This document shows, in pieces, positions 26,290 through 34,963 of a stretch of DNA of 44,511 nt (positions are counted from its first letter, which is position 1; every line of letters starts with the position of its first letter). Source of the stretch: Bacillota bacterium (lineage in GTDB: Bacteria; Bacillota; Bacilli; Bacillales; Cytobacillaceae); the NCBI GenBank assembly GCA_023387295.1, contig JAEWIG010000054.1, forward strand, positions 1 to 44,511, given 5' to 3'. The translations under genes and the position numbers were made by a program. The notes under the pieces were generated by a model. That model was not told where the DNA came from and searched no databases. It saw only the letters and a list, made by a program, of their open reading frames with translations.

Positions 26290-27348
26290 TTACCGTTCCA
26301 AACTCGCCTTTAACTTCTCTTGCTTCGGCATCGATATCACCTTCTTTTGCTCCTCCTTTGCCCTCTGCAATGTTTCTTTCACCGATGGCTTCAGCTCCTT
26401 TTGTTTTTCCTCTGCCTTAAGAAATGCCATTAACTCCTTGGTATCCTTGTCATAATGATATACATTATTTGTTAAGACTTCATTTGGTTGCACCTGTGTT
26501 TCATTAATTTCCTTTACCATGGCTGCTAACTCCTGCTGCGACATCGTCCCATTGTCTGGCACAATCAGAACCTCATGAATCGATGACGGCAGCACAAAAT
26601 AATCACATGCCAACGTTTCTGCTATCTTTTCCTGCAAATTTGGGTAGAACAACGAGGCTGCCCCATTGATTCCCATAGAATTAGACAGCACATACATAGT
26701 ATCCTCTGGAAGTTCACGCCCAAGCTCACCTACTTCTTGTGCATTCCCATACATGATTTCTCCCACAACTTCCGACATGCTCTTTAACATGGGCGGATAC
26801 ATTCGCAGTGTATTATCCAGTGCAAGTGATTTTAATTCCACCTCATCTAGTCCCATTTGTTTCATCAAGGAATCCGTAATTCGAATGCTTCCAAATCCAT
26901 CTTCATTCTGAGTGGCAATAAGATGGTAGGTCATGGCCATATCCCCTACTTGCTCATGTGGCATGGTTTCTAAAAGTTCCTTATTTGCCTCATAACCACA
27001 CACACGAAACGTAATTAATTCCTTCCCTTTCTCCGAAAACAATTTCTCTTCCACATCTATATTTCCCAGTTCCTTGGATTGCTCCATCGCATCCACATAG
27101 ATTTCCGCAACTTTTGATAACATACCGTTTAAGTCACCGTTTTCTTGATACTCTGTATACACATCATTTAAATAGATGTTTGGGGAGATTGTATGCATTT
27201 CTTCATGAATTGTTAACCCATCTAATACAATGCCATTATTTTTCACTATTGGATGAACATCCACCTCTGCTGTTTCATACTTCTCTGGTAATTTGGATTT
27301 TATATTCTCTTTGATATAATCTTTAAATTCCTCATAATTTAATTCCAT
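26290..27348 (-). CDS. DUF5688 family protein
   Basis: 352 residues, matching DUF5688, a family common in clostridial conjugative elements. Typical blocks are the opening MELNYEEFKDYIKENI, then HEEMHTISPNIYLNDVY, DMAMTYHLIATQNEDG and the MYVLSNSMGINGAASLFYP segment. No signal peptide, membrane segment or catalytic motif stands out; the C-terminal 40 residues are Lys/Glu-rich. Role unknown, perhaps a cytoplasmic accessory of transfer. ATG at 27348 after GAGAGGAGAG, 17 bp beyond the DUF4366 stop codon. Confidence 0.85.
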   Translation of the reverse strand: MELNYEEFKDYIKENIKSKLPEKYETAEVDVHPIVKNNGIVLDGLTIHEEMHTISPNIYLNDVYTEYQENGDLNGMLSKVAEIYVDAMEQSKELGNIDVEEKLFSEKGKELITFRVCGYEANKELLETMPHEQVGDMAMTYHLIATQNEDGFGSIRITDSLMKQMGLDEVELKSLALDNTLRMYPPMLKSMSEVVGEIMYGNAQEVGELGRELPEDTMYVLSNSMGINGAASLFYPNLQEKIAETLACDYFVLPSSIHEVLIVPDNGTMSQQELAAMVKEINETQVQPNEVLTNNVYHYDKDTKELMAFLKAEEKQKELKPSVKETLQRAKEEQKKVISMPKQEKLKASLER

Positions 27349-27365
27349 GGAACATCTCTCCTCTC

Positions 27366-28187
27366 TTATTCATCCTCTTCTTCTACTACCACATCTAGTT
27401 CATCTTCCTCGTCCATTTCATCACTTTCTATTTCTTCTTCCTCGTCCGCAAACTCATAATCATCTAGGGAATTCGGTGCCTTTGCCCTCTTTTTCCTTGA
27501 TCTATATTTAAGATAAGCAAATACACCTCCACCTACTAGTAAAAGTAAGCATAGAATCACCACATAGATAGCAGAGGATTCCTTTGTTTCTACCATCGTT
27601 TGTGACTCTGTCATCACTGGTTCCGTCGATGGGGTTACTGTTTGGGCCGCCTCTTTTCCTACGCAGTTATTAATATCTTGGGAACATAATGAACACTCTG
27701 CCTTTACCGCTCCTAGTTCGCATTTCTCAGTACAAGAGCATACAATGGGTGTACTTTCCATATCCTCTTTCAGAAGATCTTGCAAGTCCCGTTCATCCAC
27801 TAAATTTAGAAAATATGTTTGATACTGCTCTTCGTTCTCATCCAATGGCTTATCGTAATCAATAACGATATAAAAGACGTTTCCATTTCTCGTTTGAATG
27901 GTAATAAACTGTTTATTCGTTGCTGCATCGTATAGCAAATCTCTAGTGATACTATTTCCGTCTTGTGAAAATGGGGTACCTTCTGTGCTTTCTATCATCG
28001 GTTGCGGTGTCTCCTGGATAACTGGTTCTTCTGTTGGTTCTATGGTTGGTTCTACAGTCACTTGTGGCTCTTGTATAGTTTTGATTTCTATTTCTTTCTC
28101 ACCACCACCTGCATATACGATACTGGTACCCATCATGACACAAAAAAAGACTGCCAATAAGCAGCCGATCCATTTACACTTCCTCAT
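27366..28187 (-). CDS. DUF4366 (CD1107-type) secreted, membrane-anchored protein
   Basis: 273 residues. An N-terminal signal peptide (hydrophobic WIGCLLAVFFCVMMG, cleavage probably after VYA near residue 26) is followed by a Glu/Pro/Thr-rich spacer (TVEPTIEPTEEP). The DUF4366 domain (about 75-150) is next, then a four-cysteine cluster (CSCTEKC...CSLC...C), a second transmembrane helix (about 206-226) with basic stop-transfer residues, and a very acidic tail. The protein should sit outside the membrane with its tail in the cytoplasm, as part of the transfer apparatus envelope. It overlaps DUF4315 by 14 bases. Confidence 0.88.
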   Translation of the reverse strand: MRKCKWIGCLLAVFFCVMMGTSIVYAGGGEKEIEIKTIQEPQVTVEPTIEPTEEPVIQETPQPMIESTEGTPFSQDGNSITRDLLYDAATNKQFITIQTRNGNVFYIVIDYDKPLDENEEQYQTYFLNLVDERDLQDLLKEDMESTPIVCSCTEKCELGAVKAECSLCSQDINNCVGKEAAQTVTPSTEPVMTESQTMVETKESSAIYVVILCLLLLVGGGVFAYLKYRSRKKRAKAPNSLDDYEFADEEEEIESDEMDEEDELDVVVEEEDE

Positions 28188-28422
28188 GTTGAATTTCCTC
28201 CTTCTTCTCTTGCATTAGCATCACCGGATTATGTTTCATTTCCTGAAATAACTCTGCAAGCTGTTTGATCGTTAATTTTTGTTCTTTTACAAGACCAATA
28301 ATTTCTAGGTTCTCAAGTTCTTTCACCTGATCCGTTATCTCCTTATTTCTTTCTTGTAAACGGGTGATTTTTGTGTTATTTTTCTCAAATTCTAATTTCA
28401 ATCGTTCCATCTTTGCATTCAT
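28174..28422 (-). CDS. DUF4315 family small coiled-coil protein
   Basis: 82 residues, the usual size. A heptad-patterned coiled coil covers residues 1-40 (LEFEKNNTKITRLQERNKEI), followed by EIIGLVKEQKLTIKQLAEL. DUF4315 genes sit between the NlpC/P60 hydrolase and DUF4366 genes in Tn1549-type elements, as here. Function unknown. Start ATG at 28422 after AAGGAGA; its end overlaps the next gene. Confidence 0.87.
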   Translation of the reverse strand: MNAKMERLKLEFEKNNTKITRLQERNKEITDQVKELENLEIIGLVKEQKLTIKQLAELFQEMKHNPVMLMQEKKEEIQHEEV

Positions 28423-28440
28423 GTTATTGTCTCCTTTTTC

Positions 28441-30162
28441 TTAATTTCCTGGCAATCGTCCAAAACAATAAAAATACTCCTGCCAATACGTCGTATTAAT
28501 ACTTGCATAGGAGATGGGATCTCCGCAGTGAATCATCATCCCACCACCTACATAAATCCCTACATGGGAAGCCCCTGGTGTTTTATAGGTTGCTTTAAAG
28601 AAAATCAAATCTCCTGGTTTCACGTTACTCATTGCTACTGGTGTACAGATATCTAACAATCCTTGCGCGGTGCGTCTTCCCACATTCCATCCACTATGAT
28701 TAATAACCCAAGATACAAATCCAGAGCAATCAAAGGAGGTACTTGGGCTAGCACCACCCCAAACATAAGGAAATCCTAGATACTTTTCTGCCTCACGAAT
28801 CATTGCTGCAAAGGTGGCGTCATCTAAAGCATCCGATGGAATCTCATAATCGGTATACTCTCCTGGTACCACTGCGTTTGGATAGTCTTCCGTAGGAAAT
28901 AAATCTGGTCTATTCCCTAATGTTTTCATATATACAGCAAAAAAACTAAGTTGCTCCTCATTCATAATCTCAACTGGTAGATGAGACAAATCTCGATTTT
29001 CTAGTGTTATCGTACAAATCTTGTAATCATAGCACACTTGAAAGGTTTCTGTCTGCATGATACCCATTTCATCCACCCAAGTTATAGTCTCTTCTCGATA
29101 CCTTACTTCTATAGTGACTTCCTCCATCAAAATATATTGTAAATTAAATAATAGTTCTAACGTATCTTGTACGTCCGCTATAATAAATTCTTGATGTAGT
29201 ACAGTTAATATCGAAATTAAAACATATGGATTATGAGAAATCGTATCCAGTTCATAATGATATTCATCATATCCTTGGTGCTCTTCTTCATAGTAATCCA
29301 ATTCAGATTGTATGTTCGCCTCCATCTGTGCATAGGCTGATTCGGCCGCTAACATATCTGCATCTTTCGAGGGATACGTGGTAGTTGCAATGTAGGAACT
29401 TCCACCTTGAAACAGCATCATAACGGAGGAAAAAAAACTGAGTAACACCATTATAATTACAATGATAATGCCCATCACAAGAATCACTTTTGAATTCGCT
29501 GCTACAAAGGTCGTTACTTTACTTACTATTCTTGCGGTTGCCTTTACCACTGTTTTCGTTGCCTTTGTGGCTTGCGAAGATTCCTTTCTCATCCATTCTG
29601 ACCGCATCCTTACATATTGTTTCTTTAAGGCTTGTTTCTGCTGATATCTTGACATTGGATTCGTATGAAGGGTAGGATTCTCTCTTCGGTACTTTTGATA
29701 TAAGGCATTTACATTAGCTTTTTCAAGTTTCTTCTCCGCTACCCTTGCTCTTTTATAGGGTCGTAACTTTCTGCTTCGATTGGCTGAACTTACAATGCGT
29801 ACACTACGCTCCCCCACTTCTTCTAGTTTATGTGCACTTTCTACTCCCACATTGTCTTCTTCCGTTTCTCGTATCTGACGATGGATATTGGCATGTAACG
29901 CACCAACTGGTACCTTTTTCACTGCATGCTCTAATTTGCTAGGCAGCTTATTCTTCTCTACCTCCTCAAAATGCAAACGCACCACTTGTTTTCCTGTTTT
30001 GGAATCCGTGGTGCGCTCTTTTTTCACTATCTTCTTTTTTGTAATTTTCTTTTGTGCTTTTTCTGCCTTGTCTGCCGCTATATCAGCTTTATAAATTGCC
30101 TTCTTTAAATGTGGATCTGCTCTTTCTTCCTTTGTAAAACGAAGTCTTAGATTTTTCTGCAA
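28441..30162 (-). CDS. CD1108-type peptidoglycan hydrolase with C-terminal NlpC/P60 domain
   Basis: 573 residues from TTG at 30162, placed 8 bases after GGAGG; another TTG at 30177 lies before that site. A long basic cytoplasmic region (about 1-215, KADIAADKAEKAQKKI) precedes one transmembrane helix (about 222-250). A periplasmic-type stalk follows, and the NlpC/P60 domain occupies the last 130 residues: FPYVWGGASPSTSFDCSGF (catalytic Cys), SHVGIY (catalytic His) and MMIHCGD. It corresponds to the VirB1-like wall hydrolase that opens peptidoglycan for the mating channel. It lies between the VirB4 and DUF4315 genes, as in related ICEs. Confidence 0.92.
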   Translation of the reverse strand: MQKNLRLRFTKEERADPHLKKAIYKADIAADKAEKAQKKITKKKIVKKERTTDSKTGKQVVRLHFEEVEKNKLPSKLEHAVKKVPVGALHANIHRQIRETEEDNVGVESAHKLEEVGERSVRIVSSANRSRKLRPYKRARVAEKKLEKANVNALYQKYRRENPTLHTNPMSRYQQKQALKKQYVRMRSEWMRKESSQATKATKTVVKATARIVSKVTTFVAANSKVILVMGIIIVIIMVLLSFFSSVMMLFQGGSSYIATTTYPSKDADMLAAESAYAQMEANIQSELDYYEEEHQGYDEYHYELDTISHNPYVLISILTVLHQEFIIADVQDTLELLFNLQYILMEEVTIEVRYREETITWVDEMGIMQTETFQVCYDYKICTITLENRDLSHLPVEIMNEEQLSFFAVYMKTLGNRPDLFPTEDYPNAVVPGEYTDYEIPSDALDDATFAAMIREAEKYLGFPYVWGGASPSTSFDCSGFVSWVINHSGWNVGRRTAQGLLDICTPVAMSNVKPGDLIFFKATYKTPGASHVGIYVGGGMMIHCGDPISYASINTTYWQEYFYCFGRLPGN

Positions 30163-30189
30163 CTTCCTCACCTCCAATTCTATGCTAGC

Positions 30190-32601
30190 CTATTCATTTG
30201 CTACCTCGCTTGGTTTGGTCGTCATCACACGGTATAACTCCGTATCTTTCGGAAACTGGTCTGTAAATGGTAAAATCACATTTCCATAGAATAGCAATCC
30301 TTCCCCTTCTCCAGAATGAGTCACATAGGATAATTGATGTGGGGAAATATTTAATTGTTTTGCTAAGATTTGACGATCCCCACCCGCTTGATTAAGCATA
30401 TACACGAAATCCGAGTTTTCGAAAATATTCTCAACCTCTCGGCTAGAAAGAAGATCCTTTACATTTTGTGTAATACCCGTTGGAATCCCACCCCATTTAC
30501 GGAATCTCTTCCAGATTTCTACCGTATAGGCTGCCGTCTGTTCATCTTTTAGAAGTAAATGCATTTCATCCATGTAATAACGAGTTGCCTTTCCTATGGA
30601 ACGATTCTGCGTTACACGGCCCCATACCTGATCTTGCACAATTAACATTCCAAGTTTCTTTAATTGCTTTCCTAGTTCTTTGATATCGTAACATACAATT
30701 CGATTATTGATATCCACATTCGTCCGATGATTAAATACATTCAAGGAACCTTTTACATAAATTTCAAGTGCCGTTGCAATATGCTTTGCTTCCTTTTCTT
30801 CCTGCTGTAATAAAGCCTGATACAAATCTTCTAGTATTGGGATATGTTCTGGCACTGGTTCATTTAAAAAAGGTTGATAAATCTCTCTTACACAACGGTC
30901 AACAACCGTCTTTTCAATAGGCTGTAGACCTTCTCTTCCTCCTACAATAAGTTCACATAAGGATAAGATAAGGTCAGATTTTAAAGATAAGGGATTCTCA
31001 TCATCGGAATAATTTAAGTTAATGTCCATAGGATTGATGTAATCCTCACTGACTTGGGAAATTCGAATCACCTGCCCTCCCAATCGTTTTACTAGTGGAT
31101 AATACTCTCCTTCTGGATCACAGATGGCAATATCATCGGTGGTAAGTAAAAAAGCATTTGTCATTTCTCTTTTTGCACTAAAGGACTTACCAGAACCAGG
31201 CGTTCCAAGAATCAAACCATTGGGGTTTTTTAATTTCTTTCGATCTACCATAATCAAGTTATTCGATAGCGCATTTAATCCATAATAGAGTGCTTCCTTA
31301 CCTGTTTGGTATAGTTCTTGCGTGGTAAATGGAATAAAGATGGCGGTGCTAGATGTAGTTAGACTACGTTTGATTTCTATTTGATTCAGACCCAGTGGCA
31401 GGCTACTCATTAAGCCTTCTTCCTGTTGGTAGTCCAGTCGAACTAACGCACAGTTGTACTTTTGAGCAATGCTCGATGTCTGAAATAAATTGTTCTCTAA
31501 CTCTTGTTTGTCATCAGCGGTATTAACGATTAAAAAGGTCACTAAAAACATTCTCTCATTTCTACTCTGTAGATCTTGTAACAGTTTCTTTGCTTCTCCT
31601 CCATAGGTGGCAAGGTCCGATGGAATGATATCCATATCATATCCAGCACGAACGGCTTTCTTCTGTTCTTCAATTTTCATTCGATCAAGGTCAGTAATCT
31701 TTCGTTTAATCGTTTTGATAGCAGCTACTTGGTCAACCGATTGAATGTGAAGATTTAAAATCAAGCTACTTTCCATATCTAGAAAATCTGCAAGCATACG
31801 ATCATTGATTTCCGGTGCTAATATGGAAACAAAGGAGGCTGCTCCAAGTTTTCCTCCCATCTGAAAGGTCGTTCCACTTCTAAATTCAAAGGAAGATGGA
31901 GCAATAAAATCCTTGGTCGATAATCCACTAGGCACAAGCCAATCCCAGGAGAATTGAAAATTCTCTATTTGATCCATATGAAAGATACGATGCATCAGGT
32001 GTAATCGTTCTTTCCCATTTAGTGGATAAGCTAAAACACCTAGTCGTTTTAAATGATTTAAGATATCATTTTCGATTCGTTCCAGTCTTGCTTTTGCAAC
32101 TTTAATGCCGTCGGCATCTATTCCAAAGGTAATGTATTTGGTTTTGGTAAGGCCGTTGTTTCCTTTGGCAAGTTGATTTTGTAGCATGTTCGCATACTCT
32201 AAGCGAATCTCATTAAACGCATCGTCTTGTAATGGAATAGAGATACTTTGCTCAAAGCTTTCTAGACCAGTTGCAAGGTTAAAAAAAGACAGCTGAATGT
32301 AAACCCCGCTGTCAAAGTAATTCAAGAAATCACTCCAACTTTCAAAGATTGCTGTCTTATCTTCATTCTGTGAAAGTTGGTAATTGATATCATGAAATTG
32401 TATTGTTTTAGTGTACCTGGTGCTAGTGACACGACAGATACCATCGGTCCACATTCTCTCATAGGGAATACTATCTTGTGCCGACTTTTCTTTCGTTCTC
32501 TTACTTGGATTTGCTCGTTCCATAGCTAGGGCAATTTGATTTCGTTCTGCTCTGGTTAACTTCCTTTTTTGTGGAACTGATTCTTTACTTTTTGTTGACA
32601 A
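30190..32601 (-). CDS. VirB4-like conjugation ATPase (CD1110 type)
   Basis: 803 residues from a TTG at 32601 that follows GGAGG and overlaps the end of the PrgI gene by 17 bases. The N-terminal region (about 45-440) is the VirB4/TraC accessory domain. The C-terminal ATPase has Walker A GTPGSGKSF at 466-474, the DPEGEYYPLVKRLGG block, and a Walker B-like YYMDEMHLLL. VirB4 drives assembly of the type IV secretion channel and substrate translocation at the membrane. Its order with PrgI upstream and the NlpC/P60 hydrolase downstream is standard for the CD1110 family. Confidence 0.95.
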   Translation of the reverse strand: MSTKSKESVPQKRKLTRAERNQIALAMERANPSKRTKEKSAQDSIPYERMWTDGICRVTSTRYTKTIQFHDINYQLSQNEDKTAIFESWSDFLNYFDSGVYIQLSFFNLATGLESFEQSISIPLQDDAFNEIRLEYANMLQNQLAKGNNGLTKTKYITFGIDADGIKVAKARLERIENDILNHLKRLGVLAYPLNGKERLHLMHRIFHMDQIENFQFSWDWLVPSGLSTKDFIAPSSFEFRSGTTFQMGGKLGAASFVSILAPEINDRMLADFLDMESSLILNLHIQSVDQVAAIKTIKRKITDLDRMKIEEQKKAVRAGYDMDIIPSDLATYGGEAKKLLQDLQSRNERMFLVTFLIVNTADDKQELENNLFQTSSIAQKYNCALVRLDYQQEEGLMSSLPLGLNQIEIKRSLTTSSTAIFIPFTTQELYQTGKEALYYGLNALSNNLIMVDRKKLKNPNGLILGTPGSGKSFSAKREMTNAFLLTTDDIAICDPEGEYYPLVKRLGGQVIRISQVSEDYINPMDINLNYSDDENPLSLKSDLILSLCELIVGGREGLQPIEKTVVDRCVREIYQPFLNEPVPEHIPILEDLYQALLQQEEKEAKHIATALEIYVKGSLNVFNHRTNVDINNRIVCYDIKELGKQLKKLGMLIVQDQVWGRVTQNRSIGKATRYYMDEMHLLLKDEQTAAYTVEIWKRFRKWGGIPTGITQNVKDLLSSREVENIFENSDFVYMLNQAGGDRQILAKQLNISPHQLSYVTHSGEGEGLLFYGNVILPFTDQFPKDTELYRVMTTKPSEVANE

Positions 32602-32953
32602 TGCTTTTTACCTCCTTGTCAAGTTGATATTGTCGTTCTACAACTGAATAGAAGTTGTTAGTACGATATGGTCGTTTCTTTGGACGAAGAAAACGTACTC
32701 GGATGTACTGCTTTGCTAGTACTTCTAGTGGTTGGCCGTTCTTTTCATATACGGCTAATAAAAATAGTGGTAAGACTAGCAAGATCATTACAAGTGATGC
32801 TGCACTGACTCCAATGGAGTCCCGTAATAAAAAATACTCTGGTATTCCAACCAGTGCAGCGAGGGTGAAACAGATTAACTGTCTCTTTGTTAAATTGAAC
32901 ATTACTTTGTTTTTTATACGGGATAGGTCTTTGGGGACTTCTACGTAGGCCAT
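32585..32953 (-). CDS. PrgI family (VirB3-like) membrane protein
   Basis: 122 residues. The opening YVEVPKDLSRIKNKVMFNL and ANLTKRQL-like block is the PrgI signature; two transmembrane segments follow (about 28-43 and 50-72), then a basic cytoplasmic tail (VRFLRPKKRPYRTNN). PrgI proteins are the Gram-positive counterparts of VirB3 and associate with VirB4. ATG at 32953 after AAAGGAGG. Confidence 0.92.
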   Translation of the reverse strand: MAYVEVPKDLSRIKNKVMFNLTKRQLICFTLAALVGIPEYFLLRDSIGVSAASLVMILLVLPLFLLAVYEKNGQPLEVLAKQYIRVRFLRPKKRPYRTNNFYSVVERQYQLDKEVKSIVNKK

Positions 32954-33001
32954 AGGTGGACCTCCTTTCTTGGATTAACTATAGTTGTAGTTTTTGTAAT
33001 C

Positions 33002-33592
33002 TTATCGTTCCATTGTATCCCTATTCCTTCTGCTATCTTTATTTTCATATCTTCCAATCTTTTCATCCTTTTCCGCAACTACAGAATGTTCAAACTCAAT
33101 CGCATGATAATCCACCTTATACGAAGCCATCGGATTTGTCATAATCCCTTTTTCCTTAAAGCTAAAATACTTCCCATTATCTCCACTCACAATGATATGA
33201 TCCAATAATGGTATTCCAATCAAATTACAAACCTGAATCATCCGATCTGTCAACATAGTATCTTCTCTCGAAGGTTCCAAGGTTCCAGAGGGATGATTAT
33301 GCATTAAAATTATATTAGCGGCATTGGATAATATACTAGTCTTCAACATTTCCCTAGGATGTGCGATTGTCTGATTAATGGCACCAATACTAACAATGCT
33401 GCAATTGATTGGTGTACTATCTGATTTTAAATTAATCACACACACAACTTCTCGATCCATTTCACAAAGCAAATCCCCCATTACATCAACAGCAGCCTCG
33501 GGACTTACAATACGATGATCCGAATACACCGGAGCATCCTTTACTAGCCGTACCGAAACCATATTAAGCTTGAATTCATTCTTTTTGGGCAT
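33002..33592 (-). CDS. RadC/JAB-domain protein
   Basis: 196 residues from the ATG at 33592, preceded by a G-rich ribosome site; an ATG 19 codons earlier lacks one. The JAB/MPN metalloprotease-like motif is present: MHNHPSG with the following D-x-x-x-T block (EPSREDTMLTDRMI) and LLDHIIVSGD. This is the RadC family common on plasmids and ICEs; chromosomal RadC was once linked to repair but its activity is unclear. The C-terminal 40 residues are charged. It overlaps a small upstream ORF by 17 bases and lies 48 bp before the PrgI gene. Confidence 0.88.
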   Translation of the reverse strand: MPKKNEFKLNMVSVRLVKDAPVYSDHRIVSPEAAVDVMGDLLCEMDREVVCVINLKSDSTPINCSIVSIGAINQTIAHPREMLKTSILSNAANIILMHNHPSGTLEPSREDTMLTDRMIQVCNLIGIPLLDHIIVSGDNGKYFSFKEKGIMTNPMASYKVDYHAIEFEHSVVAEKDEKIGRYENKDSRRNRDTMER

Positions 33593-33692
33593 CTTCAATT
33601 TCCCCCTCTCCAAACTCAACACAAATAATAAAATCATTTTCACTTTCATTCACTAATCGAACCAATTCTTCTTTACTTAACTGTATCTCCAT
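33576..33692 (-). CDS. Small 38-residue ORF overlapping the RadC gene
   Basis: ATG at 33692, preceded by AAGGACC, and TGA at 33578-33576. The product is a 38-residue acidic peptide starting MEIQLSKEELVRLVNESE and ending EIEDAQKE. Its last codons contain the ribosome site and start of the RadC gene, an arrangement typical of coupled genes. It fills the gap after the VirB6-like gene (41 bp) on the same strand. No known family; plausible because of spacing, but short. Confidence 0.45.
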   Translation of the reverse strand: MEIQLSKEELVRLVNESENDFIICVEFGEGEIEDAQKE

Positions 33693-33733
33693 GGTACTTG
33701 GTCCTTTCTTCAATACGTTAACCTCCTCTTTTC

Positions 33734-34603
33734 CTAATGTGCACTAAATATTGACTTTGCCAGACTCCCCGTCTTAAACAACGTAAAACAAAGCAAGACT
33801 GTATACCCAACACAAGTCCAAATTGCCCCACTAATATCCTCTGCCGTTGGAATCGTATGAATCAATACCGCATAAATGGCCACACATACAATAATCAAGA
33901 ATGCCTGAAACCCAAGTGCCAACAACGACCTCAAATAATTCTGCCCCATTCCTCCAAACTCTTTTCCAAGCATGGTGGCCATTGGAATTGGGGCCACCGA
34001 TGTTACCATATAAATCTCAATCATTCTTCCATAAATAATAATAAAAATAGCGATATTTAAAATCCACATGGTAATCCCGATAAATGCACTTTGAAACCAC
34101 AGGCCTAACAGCGGGCCTACATCCATCGCCTGAAGTCTCGTTTCCAAGTCTGGTAATATATCAGTCATGTTAATACTCGTATCTTCAATAATCAATCCAG
34201 AAGCTTGCGAAACAACACCATTCGCCACATCAAATACTCCCATGACTATGTTCCATGTATTCGTTACAATCAAGATGGCACATGCTGTTTTAAATATCCA
34301 TTTGAAAAACATCCAAGTATCCACATCATGAAGATTATTTCGATCCACCAACATCTGAATCAAATCCAATGTCATAACAAATGCAAGGATCAAGCCTGCA
34401 ATCGGGATAATTACTGTCTCCGCTAGATTTTGTATCATTGTAAATATATTTACATTCCATGCTTGTGGTGTTAATCCCACCTGCCCTGAAATATCCGCTA
34501 CCTTTTCATTTACAAAGTCAAATAATCCAGATAGATTGCTAATAATACCACTAACTAGAATTTCTTTCATCCATTCCGTAATGTTATCCCAGATGAATCC
34601 CAT
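33734..34603 (-). CDS. VirB6/TrbL-like conjugation channel membrane protein (CD1112 type)
   Basis: 289 residues with at least five hydrophobic membrane segments, including about 63-85, 108-130, 175-195, 230-250 and 258-280. The opening MGFIWDNITEWMKEILVSGI, the loop SAFIGITMWILNIAIFIII and SVAPIPMATMLGKEFGGMGQ are typical of the CD1112 VirB6/TrbL family. It forms part of the inner-membrane channel for DNA transfer. ATG at 34603 after AAGGAGGGC; that ribosome site directly follows an RNA hairpin (34622-34647) shared with the upstream Maff2 gene. Confidence 0.93.
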   Translation of the reverse strand: MGFIWDNITEWMKEILVSGIISNLSGLFDFVNEKVADISGQVGLTPQAWNVNIFTMIQNLAETVIIPIAGLILAFVMTLDLIQMLVDRNNLHDVDTWMFFKWIFKTACAILIVTNTWNIVMGVFDVANGVVSQASGLIIEDTSINMTDILPDLETRLQAMDVGPLLGLWFQSAFIGITMWILNIAIFIIIYGRMIEIYMVTSVAPIPMATMLGKEFGGMGQNYLRSLLALGFQAFLIIVCVAIYAVLIHTIPTAEDISGAIWTCVGYTVLLCFTLFKTGSLAKSIFSAH

Positions 34604-34621
34604 TTATAGCCCTCCTTCCAA

Positions 34622-34647
34622 ACTTCCTCCCCACACGGAGAGGAAGT
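34622..34647 (-). other. Hairpin between the Maff2 and VirB6-like genes
   Basis: Arms 34622-34632 and 34637-34647 with a 4-base loop form an 11-bp stem that is complete (one G-U) only in minus-strand RNA. No U-tract follows. Just after it comes the ribosome site of the VirB6-like gene (GGAAGGAGGGC). The 5' arm, ACTTCCTCTCC, could also pair with that site, so the stem may both stabilise the Maff2 message and limit VirB6 translation. Confidence 0.65.
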
Positions 34648-34667
34648 CGGATATCTTTCTTCTGGAA

Positions 34668-34883
34668 TTAACTAAATAATCCGGTTAATAATGGGATTAA
34701 CATAGCTCCTACTAATGCAACACCACCACCTGCCATCAATTGTTTCATTCCTTGTGATTTTGCACCAGGGTTATCATTACCGTAACCTTCTAACAAGTTG
34801 ATTACACCCCACACACCAAGACCTGCACCAAGTGCAATTACTAAAGTTTGCAATACTCCTACTGCTGAGTTAAAAAATGCCAT
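34668..34883 (-). CDS. Maff2 family pilin-like membrane protein
   Basis: 71 residues, nearly all hydrophobic: two membrane helices (about 8-30 and 48-69) around the conserved loop EGYGNDNPGAKSQGMKQL. This is the Maff2 family, placed like VirB2 pilin between the VirD4 and VirB6-like genes. It has a strong TAGGAGGAATT ribosome site, a terminator-like stem upstream and a stabilising-type hairpin downstream, consistent with individually tuned, high expression of a structural subunit. No leader-peptidase site is evident. Confidence 0.92.
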   Translation of the reverse strand: MAFFNSAVGVLQTLVIALGAGLGVWGVINLLEGYGNDNPGAKSQGMKQLMAGGGVALVGAMLIPLLTGLFS

Positions 34884-34918
34884 ACTAAATTCCTCCTATT
34901 TTTTGATTTTTCACATAG

Positions 34919-34942
34919 AAAAAGCCACCATATAAGGTGACT
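34919..34942 (-). terminator. Intrinsic terminator after the VirD4 gene
   Basis: In minus-strand RNA AGUCACC (34942-34936) pairs with GGUGGCU (34929-34923), a 7-bp stem with one G-U and a 6-base loop, followed by U5. It lies 21 bp past the VirD4 stop codon and 36 bp before the Maff2 start. No obvious promoter fits in the remaining gap, so it probably attenuates rather than fully stops read-through into Maff2. Confidence 0.65.
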
Positions 34943-34963
34943 ACTCTGCTCCAATTTCCTTCT

